A program made the position numbers and the translations under genes. A stretch of 48,940 bases of DNA from Frankia sp. R82 (GTDB taxonomy: Bacteria; Actinomycetota; Actinomycetes; Frankiales; Frankiaceae): assembly GCF_023716925.1 (NCBI RefSeq), contig NZ_JAMQQG010000026.1:1-48940 (forward strand). The letters run 5' to 3'. Positions 25,359-34,484 of this stretch are shown piece by piece. Numbering within the stretch: the first letter of the stretch is position 1; each line of letters opens with the position of its first letter. A model generated the notes under the pieces. That model searched no databases and was not told the DNA's origin. It saw only the letters and a program-made list of their open reading frames with translations.

Positions 25359-25705
25359 GTCGCATGAACGGTGCTGGGCGCGATCAGCCAGGTCACGATC
25401 TTCGCCCCGACGGCGATCACGAAGGCGCCTCCGCCGCCGCCCAGGATGTAACCGGCGGCCCGGTTACCCGATCCCATCGACCCGGTGATCCGGCCCAGCC
25501 CGAGCATGCCGCCGCCGACCAGCAGGGATCCCACCGAGCTGGCGAGACCTGCCTGCGCGATGACATCGAGCACGCGCTGGATCACGGGGACACCCGGCAT
25601 GTTGTCCCAGCTGGGATGGACCTCGACGTCCTCAGCGACCGCCGGAAGCGCCGCGGCCCCGATCGTCACCAGACACACCGACCAGGCCACGAGGACGCGA
25701 CGCAC
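25355..25705 (-). CDS. Small exported membrane protein, DUF6112/VirB2-pilin-like
   Basis: A protein of 116 residues from the GTG at 25705, chosen because AGAGGGG lies 8 bp upstream; a longer frame to 25894 is rich in Cys/Arg and not protein-like. It has a signal peptide (AWSVCLVTIGAAALPAVAED), a short polar stretch, and two hydrophobic segments (ASSVGSLLVGGGMLGLGRI and AGYILGGGGGAFVIAVGAKI) separated by a few residues, the layout of VirB2-type pilins. It is the first gene of the minus-strand transfer operon and overlaps the VirB6-like gene as ATGA. A structural pilin or channel subunit is the likely role. Confidence 0.72.
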   Translation of the reverse strand: MRRVLVAWSVCLVTIGAAALPAVAEDVEVHPSWDNMPGVPVIQRVLDVIAQAGLASSVGSLLVGGGMLGLGRITGSMGSGNRAAGYILGGGGGAFVIAVGAKIVTWLIAPSTVHAT

Positions 25706-25961
25706 GAACGCGACCCCTCTGATTCTCCTCTGCGCCCTCACCTGTGCCTCCGATGCAGTAGCGACATCACATGACGTGAAGTGCAGCGGTGGCCCGCTGC
25801 GGAAGCACCAACGTGGAAAGCGAGCGCCAGGCCTCGCGCCGCAGGCGGAGGCACCGGCCGACTTCCGCCGGCAACACCATGCGCATAAGAACAACTACTG
25901 TCTGGTGATGTCAGCAGCCACGTAGGCTGATTTCTCAACCGCTTAGGAGATCGAGGCCGAC

Positions 25962-26333
25962 ATGGACTTCTTCGCACCTGGATACAACACGCCGGAGGCC
26001 GCGGCCCGGCGCGCGCACGAACAGGACATGGCCGATCTCGTCGCCGCCGCGGTGAGCAGAATCCGCGAAATCCTCACCGCAACCGCACAGATCGTCGTGC
26101 TCGACGTTGCCTCTGTCCAGGACGAGCAGATGGGCACCACACTGCGCGTGTGTGCCATGCGCGACTTCTTCGGCGATCCGGTGATCTCCGCCGAGTCGCC
26201 GGCCTTCCAGGAGGCAGCCGCGCGGATTGCCACCGACCTTGCAGCAATCTACCGGCTGACACCCGCCAGCACATGGCGCTACCCTCGAACCGTCAGCATC
26301 GTCGACTACCGAAGCTGGCTCGACGGGTACTGA
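25962..26333 (+). CDS. Hypothetical protein, function unknown
   Basis: A 123-residue acidic, soluble protein starting MDFFAPGYNTPEAAARR, with a TAGGAGA ribosome site upstream. It has a helical N-terminus, a middle VVLDVASVQDEQMGTTLR strand region and a YRSWLDGY end. I recognise no family. It is divergent from the transfer operon (about 256 bp of shared upstream DNA) and converges on paralogue 3, so it could be a regulator or accessory of the transfer genes, but no DNA-binding motif is visible. Confidence 0.6.
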   Translation: MDFFAPGYNTPEAAARRAHEQDMADLVAAAVSRIREILTATAQIVVLDVASVQDEQMGTTLRVCAMRDFFGDPVISAESPAFQEAAARIATDLAAIYRLTPASTWRYPRTVSIVDYRSWLDGY

Positions 26334-26343
26334 GAGAGCTCGC

Positions 26344-26364
26344 GTCGGATCTCACGGATCCGAC
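26344..26364. terminator. Perfect 8-bp hairpin between convergent genes
   Basis: GTCGGATC (26344-26351) and GATCCGAC (26357-26364) form a perfect stem with a 5-nt loop. It sits in the 88-bp gap between two converging genes, which fits a bidirectional terminator. There is no strong T-run. Confidence 0.55.
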
Positions 26365-26421
26365 CTCCACCTTGCGACCGACCGCTCAGAACTTCCATTC
26401 TGCTTGGTACGGAACCTACAG

Positions 26422-27255
26422 CTACAGGTCGAACCCAAAATCTTCCGGCGGAGGTAGAGACTCGGGCGGCGGCACATCCGTCCCGCCGAGTGCTGGACCG
26501 CCCGGCGGATCGGCGAGTCGGGAAACCGCATCCCAAAGCGACCTGCCTCGCGCTTCGATGAATTCGCGTTGCCGTGGCGAGAAATGGAGCGAAGACCACT
26601 CACCTGCCGGCCCGACAGCGACTCTCTGCAACGCCCCAGCCGACCCAGGATGCATCCCCGCCGGGATCACGACATCATCACCCGCGAAGATCACAGAGCC
26701 GGCCTGCGAGACCCGGTACGTCAGACGCGATCCCGAGCCCGGCGACAGCATCGCCGACCTGGCCGAGATGATCTCGACCTCCACATCATCATGATCCCAC
26801 GTGCGGATGCTCGGCTCAAAAAGATCCCCGTACCGTGCGTGCCCACGACCGTCCAGCTGCACATCGCTTGTGACCTGAGGTCGCAGACCCGGCGTCGCCC
26901 AGATCCGCTCCATCCTGACGGCCTGCGCCTTGATCGTGAAGAACGCCTGGGCCGGCGCACGGCGGACCAGATCGTGCACCCGCTCGGGCAGCGGAAAACC
27001 CAGTCGCTCCTCGATGATCCGGCCCACCGCCTGGGTCTGCGCCAGAACCCGCCCCGACTGGGCGCCCACCAGCTCGGCCGCCACGTTCCCCGGATACCCC
27101 CGCCGAGCAACCGGCGCGATGTTCCACCAGGCCCCCGCCACCGCGATCCGCACCGGCCACCGCCCGCTGCTCGCGACGATGCCCGCCGCCCTGTGCGGGG
27201 CGACCCCCCGAGCCGCCCACCCTCCCGACACGCGCTGACCACCAGGCTCCGCCAT
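26422..27255 (-). CDS. Protein of unrecognised family, short form (paralogue 3 of 3)
   Basis: A protein of 277 residues from the ATG at 27255 (MAEPGGQRVSGG), with GGAGGGG just upstream; an in-frame start at 27300 is less likely. It matches only the N-terminal module of the two longer copies: AGAWWNIAPVARRG, EERLGFPLPERVHDLV, YGDLFEPSIRTWDHD, YRVSQAGSVIFAGDDVV and SPRQREFIEARGRSLW. It then ends with a Pro-rich linker and the tail EDFGFDL, resembling the GPTFDLDL tail of the 2134-3777 copy. The second module (LxYGSRxRTIDH region) is missing. It is divergent from the kinase gene and may share control DNA with it. Confidence 0.82.
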   Translation of the reverse strand: MAEPGGQRVSGGWAARGVAPHRAAGIVASSGRWPVRIAVAGAWWNIAPVARRGYPGNVAAELVGAQSGRVLAQTQAVGRIIEERLGFPLPERVHDLVRRAPAQAFFTIKAQAVRMERIWATPGLRPQVTSDVQLDGRGHARYGDLFEPSIRTWDHDDVEVEIISARSAMLSPGSGSRLTYRVSQAGSVIFAGDDVVIPAGMHPGSAGALQRVAVGPAGEWSSLHFSPRQREFIEARGRSLWDAVSRLADPPGGPALGGTDVPPPESLPPPEDFGFDL

Positions 27256-27436
27256 GACACACCCCTCCACCGAGACGACCATCGCCCCGATGGAGCGCAC
27301 CGCTCAGCACGCGCGGAAGCCCGGGCCGACAAGCACGGTGATCATGCCGTTGCAATCCTCCATATGGTCCTGCATCAGACAGCCCACATGCCCTGGTGCG
27401 CCATATATTTCGGATTTGTGGTGATAGCGGCAGGCA

Positions 27437-29752
27437 ATGACAGCCTGGACAGTGCGGGGGCAGCGTGACATTTCGGGGCGGCTTGCCGGCACTACTGCGT
27501 CCTCTGCCCGCGTGATCGTCGATCGGGGACGGATAGCGGCGGCTCTTCCCGGCTACAAGTTGGGCGCACAGCTCGGAGTCGGGGGCTTTGGCCTCGTGGT
27601 TGCAGGCCGGCATCGTCGACTCCGACGTCAGGTCGCGATCAAGGTAGTGCCCTCGGAAGCAGACGATGCATCCGCCTTCGTTGCCGAGGCCCGACTACTT
27701 GCAGGCCTCGACCATCCACACATCGTGCGCGTCTTCGACTATCTGGAGTCCGACGGTCTCGGATTCATCGTGATGGAACTACTCGACGGCGGAACACTGA
27801 CCCGACGCCAGCAGCAGATGGGCATCAGCCCACCGCAGGCATGCGCCGTAGGCCTGGCAGTGGCCGCCGCACTGGCGCACGTGCACGAGCGTGGAGTGCT
27901 GCACCGGGACATCAAGGCGGCCAACGTGCTGTTCGACAGCACGGGTCTCGCGAAGGTCACCGATTTCGGGATCGCCCGGCTGTTCGCCGGAAGCGGCGTA
28001 ACCGGCACTGCGCGGGGGGCTGGCACTCCGGCGTACATGGCGCCAGAGCAGATCCGTGGTGGGCGCCTCGGCCCGAGCACCGACCTGTATGCCCTTGGAA
28101 TCCTGCTTTACCAGATGCTGACCGGTGCCCCGCCGTTCGACCCGTCTCTGCCACTGCCGCAGCTGTGGACCCAGCACCTGTCCGTCGAGCCCACGCCGCC
28201 CACCGGCACACCCGTCCCCCTGGCCGACGTCATTCTGCGCGCTCTGGCAAAGGATCCCGCGGATCGCCAGCCCGACGCCGACGCGTTCGCCCGTGACCTG
28301 GCTGCTGCAGCCGTCGACGTCTATGGGCCGCGCTGGCTGGTCTCGACCGGCTTCTCGCTGCACCTCGACGAGGGGATCCGCCGTATCGCGGTGCCCACCC
28401 TTGCTGTGCTTGCGCCTTCTGCCCTGGCCGTGGCTGCGCGATCGGATCGTCTTGGACAGACCTCCTCCTGGCGCTCCCCACACGCCGCAGATCACAAGTC
28501 GATTTTCCCTCCTCCACACCCCGCGCCCCACCATGATCTACGGACTGTCGATCGCTCAGGCTCCATCGGCGCGGGGTCGATACCGGCCCAGCGTCACAGC
28601 GCACGGCGTGTTCCCCGCCCGCCCGCTCGGCGACAGATCCGCCGTCCTCAGATAGTCGTGCCGTTCACCCTGGTGCTCGTCGCTGCTATCGCGGCCGTTT
28701 TGCTGACGGCCCGGGCACCGGGCAACCCTGCTGCAGGCACAGGCCCGCGGACGACAGCCAGTCCAGCACCACGTTCCACCCCGTCATCCTTCCGGGGACT
28801 TGCCCTCTCCGGATTCTCAGAAGCAGTGTCCTCAGTGGCGTTCTCACCGGACGGCCACACCCTTGCCGGCGGCAGCGAAGACAACACCGTACGACTCTGG
28901 GACGTAACCCATCGCGATCACCCAACGCCTATTGGCAAGCCCCTAACTGGTCACAGCCTTTATGTCACCTCGGTGACGTTCTCCCCAGACGGTCAGACCT
29001 TGGCCGTCGGAGGTTGGGACAAAACGGTCCAGCTCTGGGATATGAATAATCGTAACCACCCTGAACTCCTCGGCGCCCCCCTCACTGGAGTCGCCGGCCA
29101 GGTAAACTCAATATCTTTCTCGCCCGACGGACGAACCCTTGCCGTCGGCGGCATGGGCCGAATGATTCAGCTGTGGGATCTGGCAAACCGCACCCATCCT
29201 CTACCCCTCGGCCAACTTCTGGCGGCCGGCGACCATGTGGCCTCCGTCGAATTTTCACCAGATGGCCGCACCCTGGCCGGCGGCGGCGCCGACGGGGTCC
29301 TGCGCTTGTGGGACCTGACTGATCGCACACGTCCCACAGTCCTCGGCAGACCCCTGGCTGCCGAGCTCAAGGTACTGACGGCGCTGGCCTTCTCATCAGA
29401 CGGACACACCCTGGCGACCGCAGGAGCCGATGACATAGCGCACCTGTGGGACCTGAGTGATCGCACCCGACCGACCGACCTCGGCAAGATACCGACCAGT
29501 ATAGAAGACTCATCCGCTACGATCACCCTTTCTCCAACCGGACGTACGCTGGCCAGCGCCACAAGGACAGGAACCGTGCAGCTGGCGGACACGGTCAGCC
29601 GCGCCGTTTCCGCACCTCTGATAGGACACTTGGGCGCCGTCACCTCGGTTGCTTTTTCCCCTGACGGACGGACGCTGGCCAGCGGCAGCAGAGACCGAAC
29701 AATACGACTGTGGGATGTCACTGAACCAGCGCGACCAGCTGCGCTAGGGTAG
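27437..29752 (+). CDS. Membrane Ser/Thr protein kinase with seven WD40 repeats
   Basis: A protein of 771 residues. The Hanks-type kinase domain spans about residues 37-300: Gly-rich loop LGVGGFGLVV, VAIKVV lysine, HRDIKAANVLF catalytic loop, DFGIARLF and MAPEQIRGG. A Pro/Arg-rich linker leads to one membrane span at about 404-424 (VVPFTLVLVAAIAAVLLTA). Outside the membrane, residues 455-770 hold seven WD40 units with FSPDGxTLA...LWD spacing; the sixth is degenerate (ITLSPTGRTLASA...QLAD). Seven blades make one closed propeller. Bacterial kinases of this form sense ligands or scaffold partners. It lies between the secretion operon and the relaxase, so control of transfer is possible but unproven. 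The start is ATG at 27437 without a strong ribosome site. Confidence 0.92.
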   Translation: MTAWTVRGQRDISGRLAGTTASSARVIVDRGRIAAALPGYKLGAQLGVGGFGLVVAGRHRRLRRQVAIKVVPSEADDASAFVAEARLLAGLDHPHIVRVFDYLESDGLGFIVMELLDGGTLTRRQQQMGISPPQACAVGLAVAAALAHVHERGVLHRDIKAANVLFDSTGLAKVTDFGIARLFAGSGVTGTARGAGTPAYMAPEQIRGGRLGPSTDLYALGILLYQMLTGAPPFDPSLPLPQLWTQHLSVEPTPPTGTPVPLADVILRALAKDPADRQPDADAFARDLAAAAVDVYGPRWLVSTGFSLHLDEGIRRIAVPTLAVLAPSALAVAARSDRLGQTSSWRSPHAADHKSIFPPPHPAPHHDLRTVDRSGSIGAGSIPAQRHSARRVPRPPARRQIRRPQIVVPFTLVLVAAIAAVLLTARAPGNPAAGTGPRTTASPAPRSTPSSFRGLALSGFSEAVSSVAFSPDGHTLAGGSEDNTVRLWDVTHRDHPTPIGKPLTGHSLYVTSVTFSPDGQTLAVGGWDKTVQLWDMNNRNHPELLGAPLTGVAGQVNSISFSPDGRTLAVGGMGRMIQLWDLANRTHPLPLGQLLAAGDHVASVEFSPDGRTLAGGGADGVLRLWDLTDRTRPTVLGRPLAAELKVLTALAFSSDGHTLATAGADDIAHLWDLSDRTRPTDLGKIPTSIEDSSATITLSPTGRTLASATRTGTVQLADTVSRAVSAPLIGHLGAVTSVAFSPDGRTLASGSRDRTIRLWDVTEPARPAALG

Positions 29753-29780
29753 CGGCTCGCGGCCAGTCCCGATCTCCAGG

Positions 29781-29817
29781 AAACGTGCATCGCGGGGCAC
29801 GTTTGAGCTCTATTTTT
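29781..29817 (+). terminator. Rho-independent terminator after the kinase gene
   Basis: AAACGTGC (29781-29788) and GCACGTTT (29797-29804) form a perfect 8-bp stem with an 8-nt loop, followed shortly by TATTTTT. It is 30 bp past the kinase stop. Confidence 0.75.
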
Positions 29818-29995
29818 CTCACTTTCCATCCAGATCGGTAAAACTCCGATTTTCACTCGTTCAAAGCCCAGCGTCTGCTGTTGCTGGCCGACGTCTGCCG
29901 CTTCTTCCGCGCCTCTGTTCCAGCACGCTTCATGGACCAGCCAGCGAGGAAGGCGCGCCCGGCCGTCGGTCGCGCCGGGCGGTGGGCGGAGGCGC

Positions 29996-32900
29996 ATGGC
30001 AGTGATCGCTACGGTCAAGGTGCTGGGGATCGCTGTGCGGAGCCAAACGGGCATCGCCGCTGCGGTGCGACGGGTGGTCGATTACGTCGAGGGCGGCACA
30101 GAAAAACCTGCGGCGCCGGGGGCCGCCTACTATCGCGAGGGCGGGCGGGCGTCCGGTCGGGCCCGGGGAAGCGGCGCCAGGATCGTCGGGCTGGGTAGCG
30201 CGGGTAGCAACGTCACGGCCGAGCAGCTGCAGCGGCTGCTGAGCGGGGAACACGCGGCCTCGGGGCGTCCGCTGCTGTCCGCCGTAGGTTCGGCCAGCCG
30301 GCTCGCGCGGACCCGGCACCATCTTCAACTCGGGCGCGAGTGGTTCACGCTCACCGAAGCGGCAGATGTCGCCGGGGTAGATGTGTCGTACCTTCGCCGG
30401 CTCGCCCGCGCATCCACCCAGGCACAACCAGGCCCGGCGACAACCACGGCAGATGACTCGACGAACAGTGAGCCCGCTCCCGCGATGCTTCGGGCAGAGC
30501 GCGATCCGCAGTCGGGGCGCTGGCGAGTCTCCCGGGATGAGCTGCTCCGCTTTCTGCGCCAGCGCGAGCCGCCGACGATGGTGATCGGGTACGACGTGGT
30601 CTGCAGCGCCCCGAAGAGCATCAGCGTCGCCTATGCCTTCGCCGACGACGAGCTTCGCGGCGACATCGTCGCCGCCGTGCATGCCGGCGTCGACGCGCTC
30701 GTCGACTACCTCGAGCGCTATGCCGTACAGGGCATGATCGATCGCCGAAACCGGCCCGGTCTCGGGCTCGCCGCCGCTTCCTACCAGCACGAGGTGAGCC
30801 GCGCGGACGAGGCACACCTGCACATCCACAACATCGTCGCGAACGCGGTGGCGGTGCCGCTGTTCGACGAGGACGGCACGCCGCTGCGCGAGGCGGATGG
30901 CACGGCGATCGTGCAGTGGCGGGCACTCGACGGCGAGCTGTTCCTTCAGCATGTCCGCACGGCCGGCTTCGTCGGGGCCGCCGCGATGCGCCACGAGCTG
31001 ACCCGATGCCGCGGGGTCACGTGGGGGCCGGTGCGCAACGGGGTCGCGGAGCTCGTTGCCTTCCCGCCGTCGCTGTTGGCAGCCTTCTCAACCCGGCACG
31101 GCCAGGTCCACGAGGAGTTCGCGCAGCTCGTCGCCGGCGGCCTGTTCCCCGACGGACGGACCGAGGCCGCCGCCCAGCGGCGCTCCCGCGCATCCAAGAA
31201 GGTCCTTGCCGACGACCAGATCCGCGCGAGACAGGCGGCGATCCTCGCCGCCGCAGGATGGACGCCGTCGCAGGTCAACGCACTTCTTGCTCACCAGCCA
31301 CAACCAGCGCAGACCCCGGCCGGCGACGAGGTCCCCGCGCTCGTCGACCAGCTGGTCGGCCCGCACGGTGTCACCGCGAACAGCACTGCTTTCACCCGCC
31401 GCGACGTCTACCAGCAGGTCGCCGCCTGGGCGGTGGACCGCCTCAATGCCACCGAGATCAGCCGCATCGTCGACCGTGCCATGGCGGACCCCCGGGTCGT
31501 CCTGATCGAGGAACGCGACCAGCGCCGCAGACGTACCGAGCAGTACTACACCACCGAGGATCTGCTTGCCGCCGAGGACAGCCTCTTGGCCCTGCACCGC
31601 CAAGGCTGCGTCGACCATGGCGGTCTGCCGCATCCCCTGCTGCCTGAGGATGCGATCAGTGCTGCTCTGGCGGCCGACGCGCCGGCCAACGCCGCCAGCA
31701 CCAGCACCAGTCCCGTCGCCGACTCGTCATCGCCAGCGTCAGGCGCCCAACCGGGCGTCATCCACCTCAGCGACGAGCAGGACGTGCTCCTACGCGCCGT
31801 ACTCACCAGCACCGACCTGATGCGCCCCGTCATCGGCCCGGCCGGCTCGGGCAAGACCACCGTCATGCGAGTCCTCGCCCGCATCCTCACCGAACGCGGA
31901 TACGCCGTGCTCGGCGCGGCCCACGGCGGGCGGCAGGCCGAGCAGCTCGGCGCCGTCCTCGACGTACCCAGCAGGGTCGTCAGCGCCTGGATCACCCTGC
32001 TCGACACGGCCGACGACCCGACCACACACTGGCCGGCGAACCAGACCGTGCTTATCGTCGACGAGGCAAGCCAGGTCTCCACCCGCGACGCCGAAAAGAT
32101 CGCCCGCCACGCGACCCGCACCGGCACGGTCGTGATCCTCGTCGGGGACCCCGCGCAGCTGGGCTCGGTCGGTGCCGGCGGCTGGTTCGCCCATCTCGTC
32201 GACCGGCATCCACCCCCGGGGCTGGCCAGCGTGCGCCGTCAGGAAGGTCCCGCGATGCGCAGCGTCCGCGCCGCACTCGACGGGCTTCGCACCGCGGTGC
32301 CCGCGCGGACGATGTCCGCCCTCGCCCGGCTCGCCGACGACGGCCACCTTCGGCTGTTCGACGACCGAGAATCCCTGCTGTCGGCCGCGGCGACCGACTG
32401 GTACCAGGAGCGCACCACCGGCTCCGCACGTGCGGCGGCGCCGATGATGGCCGAGCACCAGCGTGACGTCGACGCCCTCAACATCACCGCCCGCGCCGCC
32501 CTGCAGGCCGACGGCAGCCTCACCGGCCCGGTCCTCACCGTCGCCGGCCGCGACTTCCAGGCCGGGGACAAGGTCATCACCCTGACCCAGGCAGGGCACA
32601 CCCTCATCCCGCACGGCCGCGGCCGCCAGCACTACATCCGCACCGGCACCATCGGCCGCATCACCGCCGTCCACGTGAACCCTGACCGGCCTGACACCCA
32701 GTACCTGCGGGTGCGCTTCCCGGGCCGCGGCACCGTGCTCGTCGGCTGGGACTACCTCACCCATCCCTTCCCGGACGGACGCGACGGCGGGCTCGCCCAC
32801 GCCTACGCGCTCACCGCCCACAAGGCGCAGGGCTCCACCATGTCCACCGCCCGCCCGCTGATCGCCGACGACACGTCCCGGGCGGGCCTGTACGTCATGC

Positions 32901-34231
32901 TCTCCCGCGCCCAGCACGACCTGCGCGCCTACCTGATCCGCCGCCACGACCTCGAATCCGGCCTCGACGACGAGAACTGGCTTCCGGTCCTGCCCACCGC
33001 CGACGCCACCACCCGCCTCGCCGACCGCATCCGCGCCTCCCGCGACGAACGCCTCGCCCGCGACATCGATCCCCACGCCCACGCCGCCCACCACCTCGCC
33101 GCCGCCCATACCCTGCCCGAGCTGCACCGCCTTCGACACGGCCAGGCCAGCAGCACCCGCGGCTCACCTCGCCCGTCACCCGATATCGTGCGCCGAGCCG
33201 AACTCGCCGCCGAGGCCGCACTCGTCTCCGCAGCCCTGGCCGATCCCGCACCGGAACTGCTCGCCCGCCTCGGTCCCCGCCCAGCGAGCGGACTCCACCG
33301 TGACCACTGGGACCGGGCCGTCGCCGCTGCCACGATCTACCAGGCCCACATGCCGAACGCCCGCCTCGACGATCCCGAACCCCCGCCCGCTCCCGCCAGG
33401 AGCCATCCGGACGAGTGGGAGGTGCGACGCAGAGATGCCCGGGACCTCGCTCTGGCCTGGGTATCCAGGCTCGGCCCGAGCGCCCGGGAGCTGTTCGACA
33501 TACGCACCCGGGCCATTCCCCGCGACCGCGCGATCGCCGGCATCCACGCACTGCTCGACAGCGGCTGGACCCCGTCCGGCCTGCTCGCCCAGCTCACCAC
33601 CGAGGACCAGTCCCCTGTTCGCGACCCGGCCGCCATCCTCGACCATCGCGTTACAGCGCTCTGCCACGAGCACGCCGTGGACGCATCCCTCTACCAGCTC
33701 CCGCCACCGCGCAGCCTGACCGACCTGTGGCACGCCGCGACCACCCTGCTGGACGCCGCAGAGATCGCCCATCTCGCCACCCACTCGCCGGACCAGCTGG
33801 CCGACGAACTCGACCATGTACGCCGCGCCCGCCGTGCTCCGGAAGCAGCCGACCGCACGGCCGCGATCCCCGAGGATGACCAGGCCGCGCAGCGGGCCCT
33901 GCAGGACCGGGAACGTCGTCTCGACGCCGCGCTCACCCGCCAGGCCGACGCCGCGCAGCTCCACCTGCGGCAGAACCCCGCCCGCTACCTCACCGACCTC
34001 CTCGGCCCGGTCCCGTCGGCCGCGAACCTGGCGCACAGCTGGTACACCCGCGCCGGTCAGATCGAGGACTACCGTCTGCGCGCCCTCGGCCTCCCCTACG
34101 GCCAGCCCGCGCAACCCGAGGCTGCCCTCCCGTCCCACCGAGCGCTCGGCGCGATGCCCGACGATCCCGATCAGCGTCGCCGCTATCTCGAGTTGATCAC
34201 CACAGCGGACGCGCTGGATCTACGCCTCTGA
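29996..34231 (+). CDS. MobF-family conjugative relaxase-helicase with an inserted HTH-like domain
   Basis: A 1411-residue TrwC/TraA-type protein that nicks one strand at oriT and unwinds it for transfer. The start is ATG at 29996 with GGAGGC upstream. Candidate catalytic tyrosines are Tyr30 and Tyr45/46 (GAAYYREGG). The HUH metal site is AHLHIHNIV with His274, His276 and His278, preceded by the VCSAPKSISVAYAF block. The RecD-like helicase follows with Walker A GPAGSGKTTVMR near 613, LIVDEASQVS, and ALTAHKAQGSTM near 940. The last 440 residues are Ala/Arg/Asp-rich helices of unknown role. Unusually, about residues 112-193, between the tyrosines and the HUH block, carry an excisionase-like winged-helix pattern (EWFTLTEAADVAGVDVSYLRRL ... 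WRVSRDELLRFLRQ, shown in part). No VirD4-type coupling protein gene is in the window. Confidence 0.92.
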   Translation: MAVIATVKVLGIAVRSQTGIAAAVRRVVDYVEGGTEKPAAPGAAYYREGGRASGRARGSGARIVGLGSAGSNVTAEQLQRLLSGEHAASGRPLLSAVGSASRLARTRHHLQLGREWFTLTEAADVAGVDVSYLRRLARASTQAQPGPATTTADDSTNSEPAPAMLRAERDPQSGRWRVSRDELLRFLRQREPPTMVIGYDVVCSAPKSISVAYAFADDELRGDIVAAVHAGVDALVDYLERYAVQGMIDRRNRPGLGLAAASYQHEVSRADEAHLHIHNIVANAVAVPLFDEDGTPLREADGTAIVQWRALDGELFLQHVRTAGFVGAAAMRHELTRCRGVTWGPVRNGVAELVAFPPSLLAAFSTRHGQVHEEFAQLVAGGLFPDGRTEAAAQRRSRASKKVLADDQIRARQAAILAAAGWTPSQVNALLAHQPQPAQTPAGDEVPALVDQLVGPHGVTANSTAFTRRDVYQQVAAWAVDRLNATEISRIVDRAMADPRVVLIEERDQRRRRTEQYYTTEDLLAAEDSLLALHRQGCVDHGGLPHPLLPEDAISAALAADAPANAASTSTSPVADSSSPASGAQPGVIHLSDEQDVLLRAVLTSTDLMRPVIGPAGSGKTTVMRVLARILTERGYAVLGAAHGGRQAEQLGAVLDVPSRVVSAWITLLDTADDPTTHWPANQTVLIVDEASQVSTRDAEKIARHATRTGTVVILVGDPAQLGSVGAGGWFAHLVDRHPPPGLASVRRQEGPAMRSVRAALDGLRTAVPARTMSALARLADDGHLRLFDDRESLLSAAATDWYQERTTGSARAAAPMMAEHQRDVDALNITARAALQADGSLTGPVLTVAGRDFQAGDKVITLTQAGHTLIPHGRGRQHYIRTGTIGRITAVHVNPDRPDTQYLRVRFPGRGTVLVGWDYLTHPFPDGRDGGLAHAYALTAHKAQGSTMSTARPLIADDTSRAGLYVMLSRAQHDLRAYLIRRHDLESGLDDENWLPVLPTADATTRLADRIRASRDERLARDIDPHAHAAHHLAAAHTLPELHRLRHGQASSTRGSPRPSPDIVRRAELAAEAALVSAALADPAPELLARLGPRPASGLHRDHWDRAVAAATIYQAHMPNARLDDPEPPPAPARSHPDEWEVRRRDARDLALAWVSRLGPSARELFDIRTRAIPRDRAIAGIHALLDSGWTPSGLLAQLTTEDQSPVRDPAAILDHRVTALCHEHAVDASLYQLPPPRSLTDLWHAATTLLDAAEIAHLATHSPDQLADELDHVRRARRAPEAADRTAAIPEDDQAAQRALQDRERRLDAALTRQADAAQLHLRQNPARYLTDLLGPVPSAANLAHSWYTRAGQIEDYRLRALGLPYGQPAQPEAALPSHRALGAMPDDPDQRRRYLELITTADALDLRL

Positions 34232-34396
34232 CGCCAGGCCGAGGAGACGCCGCGTACTCCTGGCACCCGACCGCTTCCGTTGATCAAGGTTCCGGCGCTT
34301 CAGTACTCAGTCGCTGCCTGCCCTGATCACCCCAGCCGTCGCGTAACCCGACGTTCACGGAACGGCGCATGTCACATCCCACTCTCCGCAACAGCC

Positions 34397-34425
34397 TTGA
34401 CACCTCGCGGCATACGGATCAGATT
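34397..34425 (+). promoter_or_regulatory. Possible promoter for the lipoprotein-Tad operon
   Basis: A perfect TTGACA at 34397-34402 is followed 17 bp later by CAGATT (34420-34425), a weak -10. It lies about 60 bp before the GTG of the first gene. The -35 match is good and the -10 poor. Confidence 0.4.
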
Positions 34426-34454
34426 TGATGCTTACGGGGGTAAACAGCATCAAA
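34424..34454. promoter_or_regulatory. Inverted repeat TTTGATGC-N15-GCATCAAA, candidate operator
   Basis: Perfect 8-bp arms at 34424-34431 and 34447-34454 flank an inner TTAC...GTAA pair. It overlaps the end of the putative promoter and ends 30 bp before the first start codon. Position fits a repressor site; an mRNA hairpin is the alternative. Confidence 0.5.
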
Positions 34455-34484
34455 CGTCAACATCCATAGCCCCGAGAGGCCATC

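Noticed and set aside
31790-33139. 449-codon minus-strand open frame opposite the relaxase helicase domain
   Set aside because: The Gly/Val/Arg-rich translation mirrors the helicase coding frame; the plus strand has all helicase motifs.
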